A DNA stretch of 64,000 nucleotides, from NCBI RefSeq assembly GCF_032854445.1, contig NC_088303.1:12841501-12905500 (forward strand), read 5' to 3'. A model generated the notes under the pieces. It did no database searches, was not told the DNA's origin, and saw only the letters and a program-made list of their open reading frames with translations. Source of the stretch: Liolophura sinensis (taxonomy: Eukaryota; Mollusca; Polyplacophora; Chitonida; Chitonidae). Positions within the stretch are counted from its first letter, which is position 1, and each line of letters opens with the position of its first letter. A program made the translations under genes and the position numbers. This document shows positions 35,751-48,201 of the stretch, in pieces.

Positions 35751-37080
35751 TGACAGAAAACAGGGAAATTGTGTATAATCATATTTTTGCCATTTTCTGA
35801 CTGATAGTTTATGTTGTAATCTGAGAATATTAGGTGAGGGCCAGCTTTGTTTGTGGATTTTATAAGTGGAAATAGTTGTTTGAAATTTGATTTCTATTTT
35901 AACAAAATGTACCTATTTTCGAATATTTATGTATAATACTTTAAATAGGATAACATGGAATTTTTTATCAGTTACAGGTATCGTACTGCATAAAAAAATA
36001 TTGTAGTTAAAGTTTCAGTACTAAAATGTTGGTTTTATCTTTTTTAAATTATCAGTTTATTATTTGTTATGTCCAGGCCATATTATGGAAGGTGTTCCCA
36101 TGTGCACAGCTAGGCTGAGATCAATCTCCGGCTTGAGATATCAGCTGCCTAGTACCTACTTGTGCAGATTGTCAGCTTACATGATTGATTGCCTATGAAC
36201 TCCTATATTTATATGACTGCCATATCAACAGCAACATTTTACGTATAATTTGTTTTATTTTATGTGCTAATTATATAAGTGTACAAGATGACCAATTAAT
36301 GGTAAGGGTATATTTCTATGATATATTGTTATTAGGTATAATAAAGACAGAATTATTGATGAATATAAGGTTCTGCATTTAGGCCTACAGTCATACAAAG
36401 ATTAACATGTGCGGTACATTTACCTATTATAATGACTATAAAATTCATAACTTACATGATTAATTTAATTGTGTTCCTTATGAAAGATATGTGGCTTTGT
36501 AATATAAAATACGTCTGTACAGGGTATTAAATTTGTGTTAATCAGTTGATTAGACTTTGTGTACTGTGTCAGTGTATTCCACTACACATACAGTACTATA
36601 CATGAACCTATTCAGCTCTTTCCTGTCATAGTCCTCTGCTAAAAAAAAAGCTTGATTAAACAATTCTGCATATTGGCAAATATTTATTGAGGCAATTCAT
36701 ATCAAAGAGTGTCACATACATGTTCATCTACATGCCCAAACTAGGGTTTCTCCATATCACTGATTGTCGTCATGTACATGTGCACACCTTATAACTGGGT
36801 GGTTTATCCCGAGTGCAGCTGTTTACTCCACCAACAATGCTGTCTTTGTCACGTACATACCCTATAGCAGGGTGGTTTATCCTGGGTACTGCAATGTGCT
36901 CCACCCACAAAGCAGACTGTTCTTTCCTCTCTCTATCTGCTTATCATGATTTAGATACCAAATATCTCTGCAGAAAATCTGTTAACATTCAGATCAGGAA
37001 GTGGGTGAGGTGCACAATAATTCAAAGCCCAACATTCGAACTCGTGTCAGTGTCTGGCTGGTATCCATAACCCCAGGTTG
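35751..37080. other. 3' UTR of oxidase gene and intergenic sequence
   Basis: AT-rich. A candidate poly(A) signal AATAAA occurs at 36340-36345, about 590 bases after the stop. No gene recognised beyond it. Confidence 0.4.
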
Positions 37081-37084
37081 ATAG

Positions 37085-37510
37085 TACCACGTGCCAGTCT
37101 TCGAGCAGGAGATGAACATTCTGTATCCTTATGGCTCCAGAGAAATGGTACCTCAGGGCAGTTGTCCAGCAGGAGTTGGGCACACTGTATCTATGACTCC
37201 AGAGAGATGGTACCAGGTCTCGCACCTCAGAGCAGCTGTCCAGCAGGAGATGGACATGCAATGTCTATGACTCCAGAGAGATGGTACCAGGTCTCAGACC
37301 TCAGAACAGCTGTCCAGTGGGAGATGGACACACTGTATCTATGACTCCAGACAGATGGCACCATGTCTCAGAGATCAGAACAACTGTCCAGCAGGAGACA
37401 GAGTCGCTGTGTCTGTGACTCCAGACAGATGGTACCATGTCTGAGACGTCAGAGCAGCTGTCCAGTAGGAGATGGACTCGCTGTGTCTATGACTCCAGAC
37501 AGATGGTACG
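37085..37510. repeat. Minisatellite, ~73-bp unit, ~6 copies
   Basis: The unit contains 'gactccagacagatggtac', 'cagagcagctgtccagcagg' and 'agatggacacactgtatcta'. Intergenic between the oxidase and TP53INP genes. Open frames over it on both strands are artefacts. Confidence 0.85.
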
Positions 37511-38725
37511 TGAACTATGTAATTTCTAGGCCTCTATAAAGAGTTTATATAGTACCAAATTCTCCAAGGGTACTTGTCCTCGTGACAAATATTATGCTTG
37601 CTAGGTGCGTCAAACTTCAAATTGTGTCATAAATGTTTTTTTCATTTGTTTGATTAATTGGTGGTTTATGAAGCAAATCTAAAGAATATTTTGTCTCTGA
37701 TGACTATCTAAGAATGAACAAGATTCTAAAGCTTCCGCGAGATCCATATTTTCGTCCCAGGTCGGACTTCAATAAGCAGAGCCAGTGAGGGTTGTGCCAA
37801 GCGTGATCTTAGACGAAAACTAGAAATGTAGAATTTCAGGAAGGAAACTGGGTATAGGCCTATCACTGGAAGCCCGAATATTATTGTCTGGATTCACCCA
37901 AAGTTGTCACTTTTCCGTGCTACCGTGTGTATAAACCAATGCATAAAGATCATGTGTGCACAGAAGTAAGCTCTACTTGGTACCGATTGTCCATTCAGAT
38001 CGACAAACCCATGGCAGAAGGCTGCTGGCCATTTTCTATCAGCTATATAAACCTACTGAAATATCTATATGTATTCTTCCTATTCCAGTTTCAATATTCT
38101 CTGACGGTGAGAGCAAATAAATAAGGCTAAAGATTTATTTTCTTTTTATTTTTGGGTGACACAAGTGGATACATATTGTAGCGCATAGATTGGTGAGTAC
38201 AACGATATGCACTAGCAAGGTGGCCTGGTCGGTAAGCCTTGGTAGTACATGACAACCTATGTTTAAAATGTTGCTGTTTCACCAGTTAGCCACGTACCTG
38301 TTAATGTGACTATATACAGTCATGAATTCTAACCAACTGAAGGTAAATCTCCTTTCTTTAGGCTTATATATGCGATGTTATTCCGTCTATGCATTACGTG
38401 TATACTGCAGGGCTTCTTTCACCTGGCACAGCATGATGAGGTATTTTCACTAAATTACTTTTTCTACTTATAAAGTCTGACAGGGGACGTCTGTTGCATC
38501 TAAAAAAAAAAACTTGTGGGTACAGCTCCACACCTATTGAAAAATTACTGCATTGTGCGTCTATCAGGTGTGTTGATAACTAAGGGTGAAAGACAAGTGG
38601 GGCGCTTTGTAGTCTTTACATCGCCTGTACATATGTGTGTAATGGGTGCCGAATGCATGGAGGTATAAATATGAACAGAGAACACATGTATACCTGCTTG
38701 GTTTCATGAGCCACCCATACACTTC
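37511..38725. other. Intergenic, no recognised feature
   Basis: No ORF, SINE or tandem array that I could support in this 1.2 kb. Confidence 0.4.
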
Positions 38726-38734
38726 GTGTCAGTA

Positions 38735-38900
38735 CAATAAACTCCTGTAACTTCGGCGTGCGTGGGAAGATCTGCCAACAACCTGCCGATGATCATGGCT
38801 TTACCTCGAGCTCTGCTCGCTTTCCTCCTACCATAATGCTTGCCGCAGTTATAAGTGACATATCCTTGATTATATGGCGTGAAACCTGTATGCAGGATAT
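38735..38900 (+). mobile_element. SINE copy, 'ccataatgctgg' type
   Basis: 'gcgtgggaagatctgccaacaacctgc', 'tttcctcctaccataatgcttgccgcagttataagtgacatatccttgat' matches the body and tail of the copy at 39.69-39.90 kb. The tail is truncated. Confidence 0.65.
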
Positions 38901-39689
38901 TGCACACTACACATGCAGGCCTAGTTATGACAAAGCTTGAAAGTGTCCGTGTCTGCGGATTGATATCTCCATGATATGTCAGTGGACCCATCCCTCACAG
39001 TTCACGGCTATAAAAGTTGTATAAAACAAACAGGTCTTTCAAGAATTTGAGGGTTCTCGAATGTGATGCAGTGAATGAATGAATGCATGCATGCATGCGT
39101 TTAACGTCACACGGTGGTGATGCAAGACGATCAACCTTTAGCCCGGAGATCCGCTCTATATTCACGTGTGACATCAGCTCACAACGCTTTTATACACAGT
39201 CTTTATTTGTAGATCTTCGCTGTAAGTCGTGAAAACATCACCGATCATCCTCAGTGACCGAATATATAGGCTTACTCAGGTGAGCAAATCTATTTAGTCT
39301 TGCATTACAGTAATCAACATTTTTAGTCACAAAAGATGATGTCTGCCCTCATTTATTCCAAAAATCTGTATACGTACAAGCGCAATTTTTTTTAATTATG
39401 TTATTGGTCTATACTCTTGTAATACACGGGCCCTACAGGCTTATTCCTTCAATAGGACCTGCATGGAGTCTATATATAAACCTGTAATACATGGGTCTAT
39501 ATTCCTTTAACATATGAGGCCTATACTTCACATTCCCAAACACCATGTATAATTCGTATATAGTAGATTCATATATATACCCTGAAGGGGGAGGGGGGCT
39601 TCCGTGCGCGTTTTTTTTTTTTTTTTTTTTAAATTATGTAATTGGCTTAGTAGGTCAATATAAATACCCAGAAGAGAGAGGGGTCCTCG

Positions 39690-39905
39690 ATCCGTGTCCA
39701 AGGTGGTTAGCTCTCCAGCGCGGTGCAGTAACCCAGGAGCCTTTCACCAATGCGGTCTCTTCGGTTGTATATGGGAAGGTCTCTCAGCAGCCCTCAGGCT
39801 GGTCGTGGGTTTCTCCCGGGCACCTCCCACCATAATGCTGGCCTCTGTCATATAAGTGAAATATTCTTGAGAACGGTGTAAAACACCAATTAAATAAATA
39901 AATCA
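39690..39905 (+). mobile_element. SINE copy, most complete of its type
   Basis: Runs from 'ccaaggtggttagctctccagcgcgg' (A-box-like) through 'aacccaggagcctttcaccaatgcgg', 'gggaaggtctctcagcagcc' and 'gggcacctcccaccataatgctggcc' to 'aagtgaaatattcttgagaacggtgtaaaacacc', ending in an AAATAA-rich tail. Useful as reference for the fragments at 0.1, 38.7, 50.3 and 54.8 kb. Confidence 0.8.
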
Positions 39906-40224
39906 ATACCGTTAAATAAATGCAGAGAGCGAGTTTTTTTCGCGTTTGCTATATGCCCATATGCACGTCCATATACATGTTAGGATTAGATTGGCTATAT
40001 ACCGGTATTTAGTTAATGAATCAAACAATGATGTATGTACAGCAAATTAGCTTGAGAATCGGATACACATCCAACAGGGCAGAAATATGGGCCTGTGCAA
40101 GCCTGGGCACTATAATTAGTGCTAGTTTAAGCAGATGCTACATATACAATGTATGTGCCGTATACATATACACATATTATGTCATGTGTGGCCATGCATG
40201 CAGTCAAATCGAGAACAAACTCCC

Positions 40225-40290
40225 CCCTCCCCTCTTGACCCTGGATCTATCGCCCCCGAAGCGGGCGCTCTGCCATGCAACTGATGTTAT
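40225..40290 (-). mobile_element. SINE tRNA-like head fragment
   Basis: 'cttgaccctggatctatcgcccccgaagcgggcgctctgccatgcaac', read on the minus strand, is a tRNA-like head with A box 'atggcagagcg' and a degenerate B box. The rest of the element is missing. Confidence 0.55.
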
Positions 40291-40559
40291 AGAACACAAA
40301 ATATGCTTCTTGCACACGAATACTTCATCCCCAATCGAATGGATGATTGAGGTTTACCGCCACAAATCACAAATTGAATTTAATCAGTTAAAAAAAAAAT
40401 CGACTGTGTAGGTTAAAAGTATTAAAGTTACACTACTCATTGTAAGGTACACGCGGCTAGTGCTTTTTAAATCTGCTATGAATATGTTGTATAAATTAAC
40501 GCGTATGTGGTGTCGTCTGCACACCTAGCTGTACGGTACTTTCAGTCTAGCTGTCTTTC

Positions 40560-40960
40560 AGTCAGTCAGCTTTGAAACCGAGCTATTGTATGTGTGGTGA
40601 AATGGACGTCACCTTTTGTCCGCGCTTAGTTTTGTCATGTTTGCACCACGTGATGTAAACATGACGCCCTGTCAAAGCACGAGTGTCAGATCTAATTTTG
40701 GAACTAACCTATATGAATATTCATGAAGCACGCCATATATAGTTTGACAGTTGTCACGTTGGCCAATCAGAAGAGGCCTCAAACTGACGTAAACAAACGG
40801 GTAGAAAATTTAGCTTCGCTCAGTTGCTCTTACCTGACAGCTGCGCTCAGTTGGATCACAGTGGAAGAATTTTCGTCCCGATTTCTAAATTATTTCGTTT
40901 TAGCTCACTATCCTGATTGCAGTCTTGTTTTTAAGAGGCAACAGAATCGATATCTGGTAA
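40560..40960 (+). promoter_or_regulatory. Candidate promoter / non-coding exon 1 of TP53INP
   Basis: This patch has more CpG than its surroundings. It contains an E-box CACGTG at 40647-40652 ('ccacgtgatg', similar to the site bound by MiT/TFE factors) and CRE-like 'gacgtca' and 'tgacgtaa' sites around 40606 and 40783. A strong donor 'CTG|gtaagt' follows 40956. The first coding exon at 43732 needs an upstream non-coding exon, and this is the best candidate. All of this is inference from sequence. Confidence 0.4.
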
Positions 40961-41121
40961 GTAGCGCGCCTTTGCGTTGGTTCTTGCTGGTAGAATTTGT
41001 TAATATTCGTGATCCTAACCGTCAGAGCTACGATGGCTGCCAAATGGCTGGCTTTATTGTTCGTTTGAGACTACGCTCAGAATGTCGTAATTACGGGATA
41101 ATGAACATGGTACAAGTTTGA

Positions 41122-43240
41122 ATTTAGTGGACACATGAGTGTATTTATTCTTTGAGTTTTGCGTGACCACTTTTCTGTATGTGTTGCGATACAAAAAAGT
41201 GGGTTTTTTTTAGGAAGAGAATCAGCTGAACAAATCATTATGTACCAGCTGCAAAGCCGAGGTCAAGGTCGAAGGGTGAAGTTGACGCTTCAAATGGCAG
41301 TTGTGCTTTTTAATGGAATTTTCCCGGTATTTCTGCTCAAAAAGATATCAAAAAATGACAGATTGATGGTCAACGTAATTTGTTGAATCCTAATGTCGCT
41401 AGACTTCTGTCACAAAATCGTAAAATAAAGGTTTGTTGTGTAGCCTTTGTTGGGCTCGTTCAAAGCAGAAGCCCGCTTGGATTGAGTCTATTCAAAACGG
41501 TTCGTTCCTGCATAGCAACAGTGGTGACCTTTGACCGATCGATTTTATCCCAGTCCTGCAGCATATTACGTAACTTGTTGCCTATTAAATAAAATCTCTT
41601 AAGCGGTGACGTTGATGTAACAGGATTATTGTCCTGTTTGCCAAAAAGAGATTATATGGTGTAGATATAAGGTCTTGTAATGTATGACAGCTTATATAGT
41701 CATTTAACCTGTGCTGCCCTTCAGAGCTTGACACACACTTGGACGACGGTAGATCAGGAAAGCCAGGTTGTATAGTCTGTGTTCATATACTGTATTTTTT
41801 GTTTTTGCTGATGTTATGTTCTCATAGTACCAAGTTGCAAGTAATCAACTATAGCTGGTGTATTACCGTTATTAACTGTCTGTTACTTAGCCTAATGACT
41901 TATGTGTGCTAACAGTATACTCATGGTACTACATTATATATTATCATTTCGTCAAGTCAGACATTTCACATGAGATATAGCTACTGAAGTGGAGCGATAT
42001 AAAAGCATAGCGATACATGCCTTAAGTGTACTTAATACTTGATTTAATGAAGATGATGTGAGTAAGTACATGTATACTTTGTTGGCTCGGGCTATCATTG
42101 ATTATGACATCACACTTTGTACAAGCCAGTTAACCTTAACAATTAAAGTCTTACATATATTGTAAACTTCTATATGGCTCAGATCAGTAGAGAATCAGTT
42201 TGCATGTGTTCATTGATGGCCTGTATTTTATATCAGAAGTGAGTAAATAGAAGGAAGTATAGCCTACGCCAGACTTCCTGTATGTGATTCGCCATCTGTA
42301 CCTAATCCTTAGTCCTATATTGCTGTGATATCAGGTTTGGCAAAATTTTGCAAGGCAATGATGATTCCTAACCGGTTTACAGGGTGCTCCGTTTAAAAAC
42401 CTGATGCAGTTACCTGCCCTTGCTAAATGTTTCAAACCTGGCAGTACAGCTTGTCACTTTGAGCATCACCAAAAATCTTGGACCCAAGTGGTTGAGGAAT
42501 TAACTGAACCACGCTGTGCCTATCTGCAAACTTAAGGTGGGGAAGAGGTATTTGATGAGTAATTTTCCTGTGAAACACCATGACAAGCTACGGCAGCAAA
42601 TGCCTGAGGCTTTTAAGTGGAGACCGCCATGATGTTGATTTGGAGCCATCCTCTGCTGAATAAAGTTTTATGGAACATTCTCAATTCATTCACTAAAAAA
42701 ATAGTTTTCTAGAATTGGATGGTTTCTAGGAACAAAATATGGTGCATTATTTAAATACGGACTTGCATGTATAGCTGAACCTGTAGCCCAGTCAACAGCT
42801 GGAATCTTACGTCTTTAGTGAATGCTGTTGGCTAACAATAACTTGATACAAATTATAAGCTATATACATGTACTGGGAGTGGGGCATAGCTAAGTGCATG
42901 GTTACAGGCACTTATTGTCTTTTACTCGTAAGAACACTCTAGGTGTGTTATTGAAAGAAGCTTTGTATAGGGAATATGTACATTCCACTGCTGTTATTGG
43001 TAGTAGAGCCTTGGTGACAATAAGTGCATATTTGACAGTCTAATGTTAGTTGAAGAACATCAGTCTTCCATAAATAGGGTGTGCATACCCTGGCCACTGT
43101 GTTTTGATATTAATTGGTAAAGACAATTAAAGTTCAAATCAGTTATCTGTTAATTTAAAAAAAAAATGTACATGGCGGTGCAGAAAAATAAAATGTCAGT
43201 AGTTATTCTTAATGGATATCCATACGTAATATAATTGCAT
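41122..43240. other. Probable 5' intron of TP53INP, no internal gene
   Basis: AT-rich sequence without a recognised coding exon or element. The open frames at 41159-41592 show no family resemblance. Confidence 0.35.
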
Positions 43241-43490
43241 CATAAAACTTGTTTGGCTGCATGAGACAAGGGAGCTAACTTCTTTGCCTCATATATTGTA
43301 TAGTTAGTTTGACTTGCACAACAATTGGCAATGTTTCCTTGCTATGCCAGTGTACCCAGAAGCGCCATAAAACTTGTTTGGCTACATGAGACAAGGGAGC
43401 TAACCTTCTTTGCCTCATATATTGTGTAGTTAGTTTCACTTGCACAACAATATGCAATGTTTCCTTGCTATGCCAATGTACCCCAGAAGC
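43241..43490. repeat. Two tandem copies of a 125-bp unit
   Basis: 'cataaaacttgtttggct' begins at 43241 and again at 43366, and the following ~120 bases match with few differences ('gagacaagggagctaac', 'cctcatatattgt', 'cttgcacaacaat', 'gtttccttgctatgcca'). It lies 250 bases upstream of the first TP53INP coding exon. Confidence 0.9.
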
Positions 43491-43731
43491 TGGAAACATA
43501 TAACTTGTAAGTTACTTGTACCTCTGCCTGCAGTGTGTATAGACAGGAATAATTACAGTAATGCACTGATTAGTATCACATTTCGTTATCAGGTATGTAC
43601 CAATCACTATCATGGAAGATAAGTAAGCGATAAATATTTTAATGTAAAAGTAACAGAGGAGGGTGTGATATGATACCAGTGTTAATATATTGTGGCTTTA
43701 CCTTTGAATGAACTTGCTGTTCTGTTTACAG

Positions 43732-46166
43732 TGATAATAATGTTGAGTAGCGTGGCAAACTACCTCTTTGGCTCCTACCCTGCTGAGCAGACAGATGCCG
43801 AAAATGACACGACTCCAAAGGCAGAGAATGTGGAAGGCAAAACAGAGACATTTGACGAGTGTAAGCTGACGACTTCACCGGCTGACCAAGACTGGGAACT
43901 CGTGGACAGAATAGGTTTGTGGGCAGTCTAGTTGAATTAAAGAAAATAATGTAAATTTATACATATATGTACATCATGTACATGAGATTTACAGTGTACG
44001 TTGAACTTGGGGAAGTAACTTACAAATAATGACCACCATAAATTTTTCCCAATTTTAAATCCATTAAGGACAAAAATAATTGACTTTTTAAACTGCACAC
44101 ATTAATTCAAACTTGGCCTATTTTTCTAAATAACATTAAAGTTTAAACATTTAAAAAGCTATGTGTGCTTTTATATGTATGGGCCCAGGCCATTTCTCTG
44201 TATTGTCAGTATTACAGTTCTGTTGTGATATTTGTCTATGTACATGCTGCTACCTGTCCTGACTGTCCAAGTGCATGGGTCTTATTACTGCTTTAAATAC
44301 TTTGGTGTGAGGTTTGAGTGTTTGTTTGAATCTGCATGCTTTAGTTTGTAGCTTTGTGAATAATTTTTAGTTTATGATGTCTTGAATGTTTTGGTAGAAA
44401 TGTTTTGTGATAGGGTTAGATGTTTTGTTTTGCAGCACTTGTAGTTTGGAATGGGAGTCTGACATTCTGTAGTAGAGCTTGACTGGCATACTTTGAGCCT
44501 GTATGCCTGCTGTCAGTTTATACCTGCCACAAACCCCTAGAGCCTTTGCTGTATGTTGTTGTCTCTGTCTCCCACATCAGTACACGCTTCTTCTCTGCAC
44601 AAAGCATTTTTGTACAGCTACATCTATCCCTTGATCACTCTAGCCAGACCTGAGCAAAAACCTACCCTAAATCTGCAATTTTTTCAACTGCCTATGCTAC
44701 AAATATTTTGAATCATTTTGAGAGAACTGTGGAGTGTATAGAAATAATTTGCACATACAGTTTTATGAAGCTTGCATCTTTAATGGCACAAACAAATCAT
44801 TTTCAGCCCCATTTTTGTCATAATTGTTTGCATAAATCCCACTGAAAAAAGTGCTTTAGGGGTTGAAATGGTATAAGATTTACAGTTTTTGTCTTCCTCT
44901 AGATCTCGAGACAATGGGGCCTTAGTTCTCTCTCATAAACAGTCATTCTTGATTCAAAACATGATGGGCATTCATTATCTCACAGTTTGGCATGGACAGA
45001 CATATCAAAAAACATATGCAAATGGCCCTGCTGTTTTGAAAGGTTGCTTTCCTTCAGAGTACCCCTATCTCTAGCACCTGAAGACTTCCTGTCACTGTTG
45101 GTGAAGGCATTGTGTATATAATGTATAGGTTAGTTGTATGCAGACATGACAGAAGAGGTACAAGTTACTTGTATCTTAAATTAGCCTTTACTCACATTCA
45201 TTTGTAGCTCATTAGGTCACAGCTTCTCAGACAGCTGCGACAATGTCCAACAATCCGATATGACATGCTTTTTTGAAAGTGAAACTATAATCCATTCTCA
45301 AACCTCCAACCTCAAATTTAAAAAAAAAAGAAAGAAAAAAAAGGGAAATAAATAAGAAATATCACTTCTGATCCAAACCGAAAAAAACATGGGCACATGG
45401 TAATAAACCAATCTCTCTTTCTTTGCCACTAACATTCATCGAGTGAGACTAGGCCTAGTTTTCAGGTTGTGGTAATGACCTGTCTGGTTTGTTTTCAGGG
45501 GAGTCCCTGCCTGGTAATGTCACTAACCCACCTGGCTGTTATTGTGGCTCTACAGGTGCTAACTCGCCGGGGACCACTGAGTGTAAATTAGTGCGGTGTC
45601 TGGCCGGGCCAAGGCAGGCCGAGTCAAGCCCTAAGTGTATAAGTTCAGACCCCCATTCCTGTAACTCTAGTGCCCCCAGCGAAGGGAGCAGTGACCATGA
45701 AGGTTGGTTAATCACACCTCCACGTTGTTTTACTGCAGGTGGCAGCGCAGAAGATATGGAAGTTAGTCCCCTGGAGAATCTCCTCATAGAACATCCTAGT
45801 ATGTCAGTTTACCATGAGAAATTACATAAAAAGATGAGTAAGGAGGGAAAAGACTCTCCAGATTCAAGGCAGCACCTAACTACAGGCCCCGTCACACGTA
45901 GAAAAAACCGCCTAGTGGTAAAAGCTGCACAGTCGCAGCCGCCACGCCGTCCCACAGCGGTGGCAGCTAGAGCAGGAATTCTGGCCCAAGTGCAATCCAA
46001 CAAGTCGAGCCAGCGTCAGAAGGCAAAAATGAGTGCAAAGAAGAATGCAAAGAAAGTTATTGAGCGTCAGAACAGAACCAGAGAGTACAAGTCTCAAGGA
46101 AAGCACAGGAACTGCACTGATCGCAAGACGAATCCTAGCGGACGAATGAACATTCGCGCCTGTTAG
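43732..46166 (+). CDS. TP53INP: TP53INP1/TP53INP2 (DOR) homologue, autophagy/transcription cofactor
   Basis: Two coding exons, 43740-43914 and 45499-46166, join in phase to give 280 residues. The ATG at 43740 lies eight bases after an acceptor, so a non-coding 5' exon must exist upstream. Vertebrate TP53INP proteins shuttle between nucleus and autophagosomes, bind LC3/GATE-16 and coactivate transcription. Diagnostic segments are an acidic LC3-interacting region DWELVDRI (Trp52, Val55), WLITPPRCFTAGG, and ENLLIEHPSMSVY, the last nearly identical to the vertebrate proteins as I remember them. The C-terminal ~100 residues are strongly basic (RRKNR, KMSAKKNAKK, RTREYKSQGKHR), consistent with a nuclear/nucleolar signal. 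The protein is longer than vertebrate members because of a Ser/Cys/Gly-rich insert after residue 60. Invertebrates usually have one gene, so no paralogue number is assigned. The long 3' region probably reaches the AATAAA at 49569. Confidence 0.92.
43915..45498. other. Intron of TP53INP
   Basis: Bounded by donor 'ATAG|gtttgt' at 43915 and acceptor 'gttttcag' ending at 45498. Contains poly-A rich sequence at about 45320-45350. No gene or clear mobile element. Confidence 0.6.
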
Positions 46167-48154
46167 TGTGGTATAGTGTGAAGCAGGTTTGAATTAACCC
46201 CATGGAAAATCTGCCCAGCCGAAAATGTCATCCATCTGATCAGACAAATTAACATACATGTGAATAATGCTGAATGATACATGTGACCTTCAAAATTCTG
46301 TATTGTTTGACTTGCATAAATGTGCTTATGCCAGCTAGTTTAAGCAGGTGACATTTAGCTTATGTTGGAGCCAATGTATAATTTATCCAGAGTTTATCCC
46401 AAATTTTATCACAAATAATAATATGAGCCAATTTTAGTGTTCTAGCTTTGTCTTTTATGTGACCTAGTACATTTGTAGGATTTTTGTAAATTGTTCTCAG
46501 TAAAAAAAGACAGGAAATTCTGAAATCTGGCTTTTTTGCTATATATTTTCATATAACTTAACTTACAAGTAATTTAACCACTTAAAATTATGTTCATTGC
46601 AATTTCATCATAACTATTTCTGATATACATGTACATGTACTGATATTTGCATATGTGAAGTTAATTTGATGTATTTCTTGACGCTGATGACAAAAAGTTG
46701 AATACCATTTAGCATGTGTTCTTTTCTTACTTGTACATGTATTATAGTAATGAGCACAAAAATGTATAATGGAGCATATCATCTGGGCAGATTTTTTAGG
46801 GTTTAGTTTAATTCTCAAATAAGTGTATGAATGGATGTAACAAAGAAACAATAAAAACAATTTTAAAAAAAACAGCAAAAAATCTTAAAAAATAACTGAA
46901 AAAAAAAGCAACTAAGAAAGTCAAAAACCAAACTAAACTAAAAAAAAAATTAAAAACTACGATAAGAAACATGAAAGCAAGAAAAAAGTAGTGTGTGTAT
47001 TTCAACTTGTTTATGTATAACATAATTGAAGCTGTAACGAGGAATAAGATGTTAAAATGTGGCTGATTCAAGACAGTAGAAAGTAGATGTATGGAAAGTC
47101 CATATCCATTTTTTTCCTTATTCTCTCGTGTATATATATATGTGTGTGTGTATATGTAACTGATATTTCTGTCCTTATTTATTTTCTATTTTTCTCTCTG
47201 TTGTGGTCTAAACTAATGTAGATCTAAGACTACGTGTATTTTGGTTTAAGGAAAGTTAAACTTCAAAGAAAAGCAGAGCATATACTATGCTTTACATGGA
47301 GCTCCTGTGTTTGTATGACTGATTTTCAGCCAGTTCTTCAAAATACTGCTAGATGTACACTGCATCTGCTGCTTTTTGAATCCATTGAAGTAGTGGGTTT
47401 TTTTTATACTTAGTTTTGTATTGAGTATTTTGCCCCCAACTCTCTGTGACACTGAGGGTTTCTCTCTATAATTGACAACAGTGTGATATGTAAGCCTATA
47501 CTGTAGAATATTCTCTTTACACTTTGTCACTGGCTCATCAGGTGGCCACTGAGGTTAACTATTCTCATGGCATGTCATATGCTAGCTTCCATTAAATGGT
47601 TTTGTTTCGTGCATCTACTGTTCATGTTAAAATACAAGTAGTAATTATCCTATTTACAGGACCTCAGTACAAGAAAAGCTGTATTATAACTCTCCATGCA
47701 ATGTATCAGAGATGTATATATATCTTTAATTAGGACAATATAATATATACCTGTTCATGTTTGTAATGAAATCACTCATTTAAGGTGCCAATCTGAGAGA
47801 AAGTGGTTTTTGTTACCTGGAATATAGTCTACACTGACTGCTTGTGATATTTAATCTAGCTAAAGTAGACTAGCCATGAACATAAACAAAGCCATTTAAA
47901 ATCAAAAATATTGTTGTTTGTTAGTATGTATATTTTGGTTCTGGTTCTGTATTACTCTCTGTTGAGTTTTGACTGGCACAGGGCAATCCAGGTTGTTGTA
48001 CCATATACAAGTACTCTGGTAAATAAGTTGCAGCTTAGTAAGCACCATCTGATCCAAATTAGGCTAATAATGACAGTTACCAGATGAACTAAGCCTTGAC
48101 TGTGATTATTGGATGCTGTATTGTCTGCAGTTACAAGCAGTAGTTCAGCTTAGG

Positions 48155-48201
<47 letters not shown>

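Noticed and set aside
40723-41121. 132-codon plus-strand frame near the TP53INP promoter
   Set aside because: No recognisable domain, and a strong donor at 40957 interrupts it. Better explained as 5' UTR/intron sequence.
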